This document shows positions 6,655 through 15,441 of a DNA stretch of 34,505 bases, piece after piece. The DNA lies in the NCBI RefSeq assembly GCF_002286815.1, contig NZ_MUNM01000010.1, forward strand, positions 1 through 34,505, read 5' to 3'. Under the pieces are notes generated by a model that saw nothing but the letters and a program-made list of their open reading frames with translations, had not been told where the DNA came from and ran no database searches. This DNA is from Pseudomonas sp. PICF141 (lineage in GTDB: Bacteria; Pseudomonadota; Gammaproteobacteria; Pseudomonadales; Pseudomonadaceae). The position numbers and the translations under genes were made by a program. Every line of letters begins with the position of its first letter. Within the stretch, counting starts at the first letter, position 1.

Positions 6655-7515
6655 ATGGCACGGGCAATCTGGAAAGGCGCAATCAGTTTCGGTCTGGTGC
6701 ACATCCCCGTGTCGCTGGTGTCGGCGACGTCTTCCCACGGGGTGGATTTTGACTGGCTCGACAGCCGCAGCATGGAACCGGTGGGCTATAAGCGCGTCAA
6801 CAAAGTCACTGGCAAGGAAGTCACCAAGGAGCACATCGTCAAAGGCGTTCAGTACGAAAAAGGGCGTTACGTGGTGCTTAGCGAAGAAGAGATTCGCTCG
6901 GCCCATCCGGTGTCGACCCAAACCATCGACATCTTCGCCTTTGTCGACAGCGAGCAAATCCCTCTGCAAAACATCGATACGCCTTATTACCTGGCCCCGG
7001 ACAGACGCGGCGGCAAGGTCTATGCGCTGTTACGCGAAACCCTCAGCCAAACCAACAAGGTCGCCCTGGCCCGCGTTGTTCTGCATACCCGCCAGTACCT
7101 GGCGGCCCTCATGCCGCTGGAATCAGCCATGGTGCTGGTGAAGCTGCGCTGGCCCGCCGAAGTGCGCAGCCTTGCTCAGCTGGAACTGGGCAGTGAAGTG
7201 ACCAAGCCGGATCTGGCCAAAGGTGAGCTCGACATGGCCAAACGGCTGGTGGAGGACATGAGCGCTGACTGGACGCCTGAGGAGTACCGCGACAGCTTCG
7301 AAGACAAGATCATGGCGCTGGTCGAGACGAAGGCTCATGAAGGCAAGATCGAAACCGTTGAAACCGTTTCGGGTGAAGAGGAGCGCAAGACGGCCGATGT
7401 TATCGATCTGACTGAACTGCTCAAGCGCAGCCTGGGTGGCAAGGGCGGTGGTAAAGCGGCTACTAAAGCCAAACCTACTGCGCAGAAAAAAACCACGAAG
7501 CGGTCGAGCGGCTGA
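6655..7515 (+). CDS. ku: Ku, non-homologous end-joining DNA-binding protein
   Basis: A 286-residue bacterial Ku: MARAIWKGAISFGLVHIPVSL is the signature start, followed by the beta-barrel ring region (YKRVNKVTGKEV, GRYVVLSEEEI, IDIFAFVDSEQIP) and PEEYRDSFEDKIMALVE near the end of the core. Homodimers thread onto DNA ends and recruit the ligase LigD. The C-terminal ~35 residues are a Lys/Gly/Thr-rich extension, as in many bacterial Ku proteins, that helps DNA binding and threading. No ligD is present in this window. The ATG at 6655 follows a GAGAGCAC sequence. A REP palindrome lies just after the stop. Confidence 0.96.
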   Translation: MARAIWKGAISFGLVHIPVSLVSATSSHGVDFDWLDSRSMEPVGYKRVNKVTGKEVTKEHIVKGVQYEKGRYVVLSEEEIRSAHPVSTQTIDIFAFVDSEQIPLQNIDTPYYLAPDRRGGKVYALLRETLSQTNKVALARVVLHTRQYLAALMPLESAMVLVKLRWPAEVRSLAQLELGSEVTKPDLAKGELDMAKRLVEDMSADWTPEEYRDSFEDKIMALVETKAHEGKIETVETVSGEEERKTADVIDLTELLKRSLGGKGGGKAATKAKPTAQKKTTKRSSG

Positions 7516-7561
7516 CCTCCCGGAACATCCATAAGTTTTGCAGGGAAAATACCGGCCTCTT

Positions 7562-7637
7562 CGCGGGCAAGCCCGCTCCCACAGGTCCGGCGGCGTTCGT
7601 ATTAGACGCGGATCTTGTGGGAGCGGGCTTGCCCGCG
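7562..7637. repeat. REP-type palindrome after ku
   Basis: CGCGGGCAAGCCCGCTCCCA from 7562 is mirrored by TGGGAGCGGGCTTGCCCGCG ending at 7637, about 32 bases apart. Typical Pseudomonas REP pair between convergent ku and lpxO. Confidence 0.92.
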
Positions 7638-7662
7638 ATGGCGTCATGCGCCACACCTCAAC

Positions 7663-8574
7663 TCAGATCAAAATAAAAATCGCCAGCAACCCACCAAAAA
7701 CCGCCCATTTCTCCAGGTAGTAGCGAGTACGGTTACGCTTCTTCAGCGCTTTGCCGCGCAGGCGAATCGTGTAGATCCTGGCGAACAAGCGGTTGATACC
7801 ACCGACCTTGTCGCCGGCGTCGTTCGGCGCGCCCGCCGCCGCCATCACCGTGCGGCTGAACCAACGGTTGAACGCCGCCGCCCAGCGATACTTCATCGGC
7901 CGCTCGATGTCACAGAACAGAATGATGCGATTCTGCGCAGTGGTGTTTTCGGCGTAATGAATGAAGGTCTCATCGAACATCACCGCTTCACCATCGCGCC
8001 AATGGTAGTTCTCACCGTCGACGTTGATGTAGCAACCGGCATCGTTCGGAGTATCCAGCCCCAAGTGATAACGGTAAGAACCGGCATACGGATCGCGGTG
8101 GCGGACCAGTTTCGAACCCGGCGGCAGTTCGGCGAACATCGCGGCCTTGATCGAGCCGATGTTTTGCACCAGTTCAGTCGTACGCGGGCAGAGCTTTGCG
8201 GCGGACGGGTGACTGTCGCCGTACCATTTGAGGTAAAAACGCTTCCAGCCACTTTTGAAAAACGAGTTGAAACCAACGTCATCGTACTGATTGGACCGTT
8301 TGATCTCACCGGCCCTGAGCAAATTCCGGCCTTCGGCGCGAATCTCCTCCCAATGAGCCTGCAAAGGGCTCAAATCGGGAAAGTCGGCCGGATTTATATA
8401 AGGCTGGTTGGGCGTTTTGGAGAACAGATAAAGGAAGCAATTGACCGGTGCCAGAAACGTGGAGTGGTCGCTTAGTTGACGGCCTAATTTGTGGCGCACC
8501 TTTCCGCGCAAGTGAACATACGCGATGGAGAGGACATAAATAGCGGCAATGATAAGTTTCACGAAAATCGTCAC
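7663..8574 (-). CDS. lpxO: LpxO-type lipid A 2-hydroxylase (aspartyl/asparaginyl beta-hydroxylase family)
   Basis: A 303-residue Fe(II)/2-oxoglutarate dioxygenase. LpxO hydroxylates the secondary acyl chain of lipid A at the inner-membrane face. Evidence: N-terminal membrane helix (FVKLIIAAIYVLSIAYVHL), the metal-binding HRD triad start H159-R-D161 in LVRHRDPYAGSYRYHLGL, the distal H206 in FDETFIHYAENTT with the 2-oxoglutarate-binding Arg in NRIILF, and a C-terminal membrane helix (WAVFGGLLAIFILI). The length matches the ~300 residues of Salmonella LpxO. The start is uncertain: GTG at 8574 or the GTG at 8562 (MKLIIAA...), neither with a strong ribosome site. Confidence 0.9.
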   Translation of the reverse strand: MTIFVKLIIAAIYVLSIAYVHLRGKVRHKLGRQLSDHSTFLAPVNCFLYLFSKTPNQPYINPADFPDLSPLQAHWEEIRAEGRNLLRAGEIKRSNQYDDVGFNSFFKSGWKRFYLKWYGDSHPSAAKLCPRTTELVQNIGSIKAAMFAELPPGSKLVRHRDPYAGSYRYHLGLDTPNDAGCYINVDGENYHWRDGEAVMFDETFIHYAENTTAQNRIILFCDIERPMKYRWAAAFNRWFSRTVMAAAGAPNDAGDKVGGINRLFARIYTIRLRGKALKKRNRTRYYLEKWAVFGGLLAIFILI

Positions 8575-8928
8575 ACGTCAGAAGTGAACAGACTGCGTCC
8601 CGATGGCGCATTCTTGAGCCATGCCGATGGACGGCACGAGATCGAAAAATGGCATATTAGCCGCACTTTGTAACTAATAGTTAACCTTCAACTGTGAAAG
8701 TGTGTGCACGTTGTCGCTAACACAAATGGCTTTTTCGAGGGAAGCCTTGCGGTCTCATAACCATTCGTCGCCTATAAAAACGCGGCACGCCATACGCGCC
8801 CTGTCTGGCTCAGGCATTGCAAAGGCGGGACGTAGCAGCCTCGAAACGACGCAATTCTGACGCGGCGGCAATTAAATCAATGCTTGGGATGCCAGCGATA
8901 CGCTTGGTCAGTCCTCTGGAGATGTAAC
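8575..8928. other. intergenic region upstream of lpxO
   Basis: No gene seen. On the minus strand a candidate -10 TAATAT (8659-8654) lies 10 bases after a direct repeat GGTTAA-N5-AGTTAC (8686-8670) that weakly resembles the PhoP box (TGTTTA-N5-TGTTTA upstream of a -10). This would place lpxO under a cation-responsive promoter, but the match is imperfect. The rest, 8690-8928, shows nothing clear. Confidence 0.3.
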
Positions 8929-9135
8929 GTGTCAACTCTCAATGAAATCGCAGCGAACCACGCGAGAATGGCTAAGGCAAAAGAAGCAGAGTCGACCGGG
9001 TTGAGTGAGCGACACCCTCAAATAGTGGGAAGTTTCGAAATCCCCTCTATCGATGAACAACAACATATTCCGTTGCACCTCATTACCGCAGGGCAAGACA
9101 ACCATCCCGGACACGCCGCTGGTTATTTGCTCTGA
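8929..9135 (+). CDS. small hypothetical protein
   Basis: A 68-residue frame with a GTG start at 8929 preceded by CTGGAGATGTAAC, a fair ribosome site. The N-terminus (STLNEIAANHARMAKAKEAES) is predicted helical and charged; the rest is polar with no signal peptide or membrane segment. No family recognised. It may be a real small gene or a chance frame; its position alone between divergent lpxO and the araC-type gene does not help. Confidence 0.3.
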   Translation: MSTLNEIAANHARMAKAKEAESTGLSERHPQIVGSFEIPSIDEQQHIPLHLITAGQDNHPGHAAGYLL

Positions 9136-9489
9136 ATATCCATCGGGTCGGTCGCACGCTGGAATGTAATGTGGTGCCCACCCTGACCAAGTGCTGGCCA
9201 TTCAGTAATCCATCTGAATACACACGAGGCCGGGCAAGCGGTGCTGACTTTACCCACAGCCACGCCACGTGTCCCGAACACAACGCTGAACAAAAATAAC
9301 ATCGGGTCAGCCCTGTGCTCCCCGAGGCCCAGCTGTTATTGCTCTCGACTTAAACGCGCTAGGGAAAAGATGGCGAGAAACGGGCGACAGCGAGGGCCGG
9401 AACCCGGTGTTTCATAACTCTTAAGGTTTGCTTAAGGACTTTAAATGTCCCCGGCAGAGAAACTTTCCTGAACGATCAGGAGAGCTGCC
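9136..9489. other. intergenic region upstream of the AraC-type gene
   Basis: No gene supported in 9136-9419. The last 70 bases hold a PmrA-type operator, a -10-like element and the ribosome site of the regulator gene (described separately). Confidence 0.4.
9420..9447 (+). promoter_or_regulatory. perfect PmrA-type box with -10 element
   Basis: CTTAAG (9420-9425), GTTTG, CTTAAG (9431-9436) is an exact CTTAAG-N5-CTTAAG repeat, the half-site arrangement bound by PmrA and related OmpR-class regulators. A TAAATG hexamer at 9442-9447 follows 5 bases after the box, as in PmrA-activated promoters where the box replaces the -35. The AraC-type gene starts 43 bases further on. Confidence 0.55.
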
Positions 9490-9990
9490 ATGAACCCGCA
9501 ATCGGTAGATTCAGACATCCCAAGTACCCTTGCGCGACCTCTGGGTGCCCTGTCCAGCTGGCAGGAGCGCCGCGCCAAGGAACTGATGTTGCGTGACATA
9601 AGCAGCTGCGTGCGCATCGGCGATATTGCCGAACACTGCAACCTGTCACGCAGCCATTTTTCCCGGGCCTTCAAGAAGGTTACTGGCTACTCGCCTCAAG
9701 GCTGGATTTTGAGGATGAAAATCAAAAAAGCCAAAATCCTGCTAAGCCGCTCAATACCGATCACCGAGGTGGTTTATGAATGCGGTTTTGCGGACCACTC
9801 GCATTTCACCCGCACCTTCACCCGCCTGGAAGGGATGACACCCAAGGCATGGCGCCGGGCCTTTGAACATGCAACGAGCCATTTTCAGCCGCCAGTGATC
9901 GATCGGGACATACCTGACTGGAGAATCAGCGACAGCCTGGTCGACGGCGCGGGACAGTCGCGCGTGCAGGAACTGCACGCGTGGAACTGA
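9490..9990 (+). CDS. stand-alone AraC/XylS-type DNA-binding regulator
   Basis: This 166-residue protein consists almost only of the two-helix-turn-helix AraC domain (residues about 25-130): RIGDIAEHCNLSRSHFSRAFKKVTGYSPQGWI, then the linker helix MKIKKAKILLSR and the signature ITEVVYECGFADHSHFTRTFTRLEGMTPKAWR. There is no N-terminal effector domain, so it is likely controlled by its own level, as for SoxS/MarA-type proteins. The ATG follows TCAGGAG. Its 3' end faces that of the large hybrid kinase and is followed by an intrinsic terminator. The coding sequence ends near an 8-bp hairpin at 9961-9981. Targets are unknown; a PmrA-type promoter suggests a role in envelope stress. Confidence 0.9.
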   Translation: MNPQSVDSDIPSTLARPLGALSSWQERRAKELMLRDISSCVRIGDIAEHCNLSRSHFSRAFKKVTGYSPQGWILRMKIKKAKILLSRSIPITEVVYECGFADHSHFTRTFTRLEGMTPKAWRRAFEHATSHFQPPVIDRDIPDWRISDSLVDGAGQSRVQELHAWN

Positions 9991-10019
9991 TCGAGGTCGA
10001 CAAATGAACTCCTCCCTTT

Positions 10020-10041
10020 GGCCGCTTGCGCGGCCTTTTTT
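10020..10041 (+). terminator. intrinsic terminator after the AraC-type gene
   Basis: GGCCGC / GCGGCC stem with TTGC loop followed by six T. It directly abuts the stop codon of the convergent hybrid kinase. Confidence 0.88.
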
Positions 10042-13000
10042 ATCCGGCGCTGGCCGGTGTCAGTGGCAGGTTGAAGCAAATCCGGGCGCCCTTCTCGCTG
10101 TCCTGAACGTTCAGCGTCCCGCCGTGCGCGCCAATCACCGACCTGCAAATGGCCAGCCCCATTCCCATGCCGCTGGCTTTGGTGGTGTAGAACGCATCGA
10201 AGATCTGCTCACGCTGCTGCGCGTCAATGCCGGGACCGTTGTCCTGGAAGCAGATCTGGGCGTGATCATCCTTGACCGTTGAACTGATGATAATGCGCCC
10301 TTGCGCCAACCCGGCTCCGGCGATGGCCTCCAGCGCATTGGTGATGAGGTTGAACACCACCTGTTGGATCTGCACCGCATCGATCCACACAAGGCATTGC
10401 GCCTTGAGTCGGGTTTGCAATCGTACGTCGCGGTTTGCCAAGTCGATGGCGATCAGGCGCACGACCTCACCGATCAACTCGTCGATTTGCACGGGCAACC
10501 GTTGCAACGGCGCTTGCTTGGCGAGCGCGCGCAACGCCTGGACAATGTCGGCGGCGCGGGCGCTGTCAGACCGAATGTCTTCCAGCCCCTGAATGGCTTC
10601 TTCCAGATCGGGCTGATCACGCTTGAGCCAGCGAAGGCTGGCCGAGGCGTTGGACAAGATGCCCAGCAGCGGCTGGCTGATCTCATGGGCAATCGAAGCC
10701 GAAAGCTCCCCCATGACCTTGAGGTGCGAGCTACAGGCCAGCTCAGCCCGGGAGCTGCGCAAATCCGCTTCCATCTGCGCGCGCAGCTGGTTGTCCTCCA
10801 CCAACTGCGCATACAGCCGGGCGGTCTGCAATGACACGGCGGCCTGAGAGGCGAGAATTTCCAGGATGGTCAGGCGCTCGGCGCCGAACAGATTGGGGAC
10901 CAGGCTGTTTTCCAGATAGACCAGACCGATCAACGCACCTTGTTTGAGCAACGGCAGGCATAACATGGAACGCGTCTGGCGCTGTTGCAGATCGGCAATG
11001 TGAGCCTCAGGACAATCGGCTCGGGCATCATCAATCACCAGAGGTATGCAGGTACGCATGGTCGCGTTGAGTACCGAGGCCGGCGCCAACTGCTCGAGTG
11101 GTTGCCGAGTGTCCAGTGCGACTCGCACGTTACAGGCCTCGACACAGGCCGTCGCCGCCAGTTGCAGTTCGGCACCGCTGGCGATCATCAGAACGCCATT
11201 GTCGGCACCGGCCTGAATCATAAGGTGATTCATCAAGGTTTCGACCAGACGGTCGAGCAGCACTTCTTGCGAAAGCGCACGCGCCGCCTCGATCCCTACT
11301 TCAAGATCGAGCCGTACCTGAGTCACGGGCCGGGCCGGCTCGAACGATGGCTCAGCCCGCAGAAACGGGTGCAAGGTTTCCATCTGACGTGCCTTGCCGC
11401 AGGCGCCCCACTGGTTATAACAGTCGCGCGCGACGCGCAGATGGTGGTTGGCGCCGGATACCAGTCCGTTAGGTAAGCAGATGTCGGCCAGTTGTTCGTG
11501 GGCCAACGCCTGATCATGGATGAAACCGGCCGCCGCCGCGGCGATCTGTGACTGATCGAAGCAGCGGATGGCCACCAGTTCCTGACCGCGCAAACGGGCG
11601 ATTACCCCTTCGATCATCAGCAGCTTGCTGCGAAAGGTCGTCGGGTTGAGCTCAACCCATGACAGAAAACGCTGACGTTGCCGCTCGAGCTTTTGCAGCT
11701 TTTCGACCACCTCGCCGGGCGCCTGCGCACTGCCCAGCGCCAGACTGTAGAACAGGTAGTAATCCGCGAGATTGATATGCGCCGGAATGGACCAGGCCAG
11801 CACCGCGGCTTCTTCAAAACGTCGCAATGCGTAAGGGATATCACCGAAGTGAAACGCCGACATGGCGGAATACAGCCACGAACAGAACAGGGTCGTTTGT
11901 GACACGCTACGGCGATCGATGGGGCCGAACCTGTCATATTCCGTGCCGTCCAGTTCGGCCAACGGCCGGTGCGTACGCCCTTCTCGCAGATCGGTAGCGA
12001 AGGCCTGTTGCGCCAGCAGGATGCGCTCGATGTCGATGTAATGGAATTGACTTACCCAGGCCAAGCCCTGATCCAGTTGGTTCAACACCTCTTGCAAGGG
12101 TTCGCCCATGAACAGCAGGTCGGAGCCGATGTGGTTGCAGGCATAGCAGGACATGCCGAGGTCGCCGCCAGCCTGACCACATTCGAATGCAGCGAAAGCT
12201 GTCTGTCGGGCGTAGGCCATCGGCCGGGTCCACGGGCAGACCTGATCGAGCGCTACCAGCGTACCTGTGCGCCCTGCTTCATAGCCGTGCTTGTTGGTGA
12301 GTTCAAGGGCCACTTCGGCATAGGCCAGGCCGTCCACATATTCCCCATAGCGCTCGGCAATCATTACGCCAAACCAGGCAAACCCATAACCGCAGCTCGG
12401 CGTGGTGCCATGCATCAGCGTGAGTTCGACCATTTTCGCCAGATGCAGCAAACGAATATCGTCATTGACGAAGAACGAGGAAATCAGCGTGCTGAGCAAC
12501 TCCATGGCGGCTTCGATAGGCAGGTCATTCGCTTTGGGCAAATGCACCAGATCAGCGATCTGACGTGTGCCAAGGAGTGCACGTACCTGGAAAAACGCCA
12601 AGGCCAGCTGTTCCTGCGAGGGGTTGCGCTGCAGGGTAATGTCCAACAGGGTCAGACCGCTCAGAGCCTCGGTTATCGCGCCCTCGTAATCGGAGTGCAG
12701 CGTGCGCAAGGTGGCCCGTAACCGATAGGTCTTCGCCCGATCGAGCACGGTGGTGGCGTGGGACAGGCAATCGTCGAGGCGTCGTTGGGCGCCGGACAGA
12801 TCGGCCAGGAGCATGTCGCACTCGGCAGCCAGCCATTGGGTGGCGAAGGCTTGGGCATAGAAGCTTGACCAACCCGTCTGGCCGAGCAAATTCTCGGCAG
12901 TGCGCAGAAAACCCACGGCCTGCTCGACAGCGGCAGTGTCCCTGGCGCGTTCGGCGGCTTCGACCAACAGTTCAACGAACGCCGCACGGCGATGGGCCTG

Positions 13001-15178
13001 CAGTGCATCGACGTCAATACGCTGGATCTGGCTGGCGACTTCGAAAACCCGCTCATGTGCCTGCTCGCCCCACTGATCCAGCATGGCGCCGGCGATGCGG
13101 GCATGCTCGGCAGCCCGTCCCGACTGCGCGGGAAGCTGGCAGGCAGCCTCGAGTACACGGTCGTGGGGGAACACCAGTTGCTCGCGCTCGCGCAGCAGAA
13201 ACCCAGCATCGACCAGGCTTTGCACATCACGTTTGATCTGTTCAGGATCATGTGGCACCAGCTGATGCAGCAGCGATTCATCACAGCGCCCGCCCACATA
13301 GCCGGCCGTGCGTATCACGTCGCGCTCGACCGAAGACAGCCGTTCGAGTCGCTGCACCATCAAGTCGGCGACATTGTCCGCATAGCGATAACCGTCCACC
13401 TCCTCCTGGTTCCAGACCCAGCGGCGACATTGCACGTCAAAGCGCACCAGACGCTCATCGATCAACGCCCGTAATACTTGACTCACAAACAGTGGGTTGC
13501 CGGCCGTCTTGTAATGCACGACGTGTGCGAGCGCTTCAATACGCGCGGTGTCAGTCTCCAGTTCAGCGGCGATCAGTTCTGCGACCGCGGACACTGGCAA
13601 TGGCCCCAGCATGACGCGTGTGCAGGGCACCGATTGCTCACCTCCGAGTACCTCGAGCAATCCACCCTCACCCTCGAGCGCGTGCGACTCGGCCTCGCGG
13701 TATGCCAGGACGAGGGCGAGATGCCGGGGCTGCCGATCGATGAAAGCCTGAAGGAACGAGAGCGTCGAATCGTCCGCCCACTGCACATCATCCACAAACA
13801 GCACCAAGGGTCTTCCGGGCTGAGCGAAGACTTCCAGTACATCGAGCAGGGTTCGGTTGGCACGATCGAGTGCATGCCGGGCCGGCATGTTCGGCAGCTC
13901 AGGCGTGACACCGATGACCAGTTCAGCCTCGGGCGCCAGTTCCACCAGAACCCTGCCCCGCCCTTTTAGCCGTTCGACCAGTTGATCGCCAAGCGTCTCC
14001 AGCTCCAAAGCGGGCTTGCCCAGTAACTGGGTCATTAGCGATCTGATAATTTCCGACAAAGGTGCGTAAGGAATTTCCTGCTGCAGCAGATTGCTCTTGC
14101 CGCTGGCCCAATAGCCGGGCGCCAGGGGGCGAATCCCCTGATGGATCAGCGTCGATTTGCCGGCGCCCGGCGCACCGCCGATCAGCAAGATCCGGGCGAC
14201 GCCATCGTTGCCTACCTGATGCATCAGTTCAATCAGTTGCGCGCGCTCGGTCTCTCTACCGAATAAAGCGCCGTCGCGGGTCACGGAAGGCAACGCATCG
14301 AAAGCCCCCAGCCGAAACGCGTCAATGCGCTCATGCTCCCGCCATTGCTGTTGGCACCAGGCCAGATCCGCCGCCATTGACGCGGCGCTCTGATAGCGGG
14401 CACCCGGCTCTTTAGCCAAGCCTTTGAGCAGCACTCGACAGATACCTTCCGGCAGGTCGGCAACATGTATCACTGGTGATTGTGGCTGGACGGCAGCTTG
14501 CACGTGCAGCCATTGGGATGGGTCTCGGGCCGTGAGCGGCAGCTTGCCAGTCAGCGCTTGATAAAGAATCGTCGACAGGGCGTAGACATCACTGCGCGCG
14601 TCAAAGCTGGCATCGCGCCGTAGCTGCTCGGGGGCCAGATACGGCCATTGTTCCAAGCCAGGCAATTCAGCGACGGGAGCTTCTCCACAATGGCTGTGAA
14701 AACCCAGGAGCTTGACCGAATTGGCCGCATCCACCATCAGGTGGTGAGGTTGCAGACTGGCATGTCGCACCCCCACTTTTTGCGCACAGGAAAGCGCATT
14801 GGCCGCCGAGACGGCGATGGCCAGAAAGCGCCCCAGTGGCAGCCCGGTATCATTGAACAGCTCCATCAGCGGCGTCTGCAACGAGGGATAAAGCAACAAG
14901 GGACCTTCGGCCGAGCGGATGAATGCGACAGGGGCAATCGCCCAGGCCGGATCCAGGCGCAGGTGAAAATCACGCTCCAGCCGCTGGCATGTAGCAGGCC
15001 GCTGAATCGATGCCCGGGCGGCGATCCAGCCTGTGCCCGATTGCGGATCCTGAAGCGTGAACCAGGTCAGATCGTTTTCCCGACGCAGCATTGCGAAGAC
15101 ACAACGTTCCAGCCAGGCTTCATCGTGGACGAATTCAAGGTTGTGGGATGTGGATGCTGAGGGAGCACTGCCGGGCAT
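10040..15178 (-). CDS. HstK-like hybrid: pseudo-Ser/Thr-kinase, AAA ATPase, GAF, histidine kinase
   Basis: A 1712-residue cytoplasmic signalling protein. Order: protein-kinase-like fold (about 20-280), AAA/STAND ATPase (P-loop GAPGAGKS at 335-342, Walker B LVLFVDD near 458-464), a long helical, TPR-like region (about 600-1230), GAF (about 1270-1430), HisKA with phospho-acceptor H1498 in SIAHEISQPL, and HATPase (N-box near 1614, DNGPGID near 1646-1652, GMGMGL). No membrane segment is seen. In the kinase fold the catalytic HRD is HAS (139-141) and the DFG site reads LGF, while APE and DVYALS are kept, so this domain is probably a pseudokinase that binds a ligand or partner. The HisKA form suits FixJ-class partners, two of which are divergent neighbours. 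Signal unknown. Confidence 0.9.
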   Translation of the reverse strand: MPGSAPSASTSHNLEFVHDEAWLERCVFAMLRRENDLTWFTLQDPQSGTGWIAARASIQRPATCQRLERDFHLRLDPAWAIAPVAFIRSAEGPLLLYPSLQTPLMELFNDTGLPLGRFLAIAVSAANALSCAQKVGVRHASLQPHHLMVDAANSVKLLGFHSHCGEAPVAELPGLEQWPYLAPEQLRRDASFDARSDVYALSTILYQALTGKLPLTARDPSQWLHVQAAVQPQSPVIHVADLPEGICRVLLKGLAKEPGARYQSAASMAADLAWCQQQWREHERIDAFRLGAFDALPSVTRDGALFGRETERAQLIELMHQVGNDGVARILLIGGAPGAGKSTLIHQGIRPLAPGYWASGKSNLLQQEIPYAPLSEIIRSLMTQLLGKPALELETLGDQLVERLKGRGRVLVELAPEAELVIGVTPELPNMPARHALDRANRTLLDVLEVFAQPGRPLVLFVDDVQWADDSTLSFLQAFIDRQPRHLALVLAYREAESHALEGEGGLLEVLGGEQSVPCTRVMLGPLPVSAVAELIAAELETDTARIEALAHVVHYKTAGNPLFVSQVLRALIDERLVRFDVQCRRWVWNQEEVDGYRYADNVADLMVQRLERLSSVERDVIRTAGYVGGRCDESLLHQLVPHDPEQIKRDVQSLVDAGFLLREREQLVFPHDRVLEAACQLPAQSGRAAEHARIAGAMLDQWGEQAHERVFEVASQIQRIDVDALQAHRRAAFVELLVEAAERARDTAAVEQAVGFLRTAENLLGQTGWSSFYAQAFATQWLAAECDMLLADLSGAQRRLDDCLSHATTVLDRAKTYRLRATLRTLHSDYEGAITEALSGLTLLDITLQRNPSQEQLALAFFQVRALLGTRQIADLVHLPKANDLPIEAAMELLSTLISSFFVNDDIRLLHLAKMVELTLMHGTTPSCGYGFAWFGVMIAERYGEYVDGLAYAEVALELTNKHGYEAGRTGTLVALDQVCPWTRPMAYARQTAFAAFECGQAGGDLGMSCYACNHIGSDLLFMGEPLQEVLNQLDQGLAWVSQFHYIDIERILLAQQAFATDLREGRTHRPLAELDGTEYDRFGPIDRRSVSQTTLFCSWLYSAMSAFHFGDIPYALRRFEEAAVLAWSIPAHINLADYYLFYSLALGSAQAPGEVVEKLQKLERQRQRFLSWVELNPTTFRSKLLMIEGVIARLRGQELVAIRCFDQSQIAAAAAGFIHDQALAHEQLADICLPNGLVSGANHHLRVARDCYNQWGACGKARQMETLHPFLRAEPSFEPARPVTQVRLDLEVGIEAARALSQEVLLDRLVETLMNHLMIQAGADNGVLMIASGAELQLAATACVEACNVRVALDTRQPLEQLAPASVLNATMRTCIPLVIDDARADCPEAHIADLQQRQTRSMLCLPLLKQGALIGLVYLENSLVPNLFGAERLTILEILASQAAVSLQTARLYAQLVEDNQLRAQMEADLRSSRAELACSSHLKVMGELSASIAHEISQPLLGILSNASASLRWLKRDQPDLEEAIQGLEDIRSDSARAADIVQALRALAKQAPLQRLPVQIDELIGEVVRLIAIDLANRDVRLQTRLKAQCLVWIDAVQIQQVVFNLITNALEAIAGAGLAQGRIIISSTVKDDHAQICFQDNGPGIDAQQREQIFDAFYTTKASGMGMGLAICRSVIGAHGGTLNVQDSEKGARICFNLPLTPASAG

Positions 15179-15441
15179 GAAAAATCACCGCTCAAAATTC
15201 GTTTCAGGCGAGCTTCGAGAGTATAGGTACCGTCCTGGCCAGATAAGGGCGGGCGTACGATCTTGTCCGTAACCGGCATCATGATGGCCGTTGAGAGGCC
15301 CTGCGCCGGCGGTTTTCGCACCTGAAAATCACGCGTGTTATCCCTCGGGATAATTGCAATATGTCGGGCCGTCCCCTAGCGTGTAAACCTGATGAACCGA
15401 AGTGTCCCTATCATCTTTCCCAACGCAGCGCAGAGAAACGC
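15179..15441. promoter_or_regulatory. divergent control region between hybrid kinase and regulators
   Basis: 263 bases separate the ATG of the minus-strand kinase from the preferred ATG of the first regulator. It includes a short inverted repeat ATCCCTCGGGAT at 15341-15352, centred about 95 bases before the regulator start. No clear promoter boxes were identified. Confidence 0.35.
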
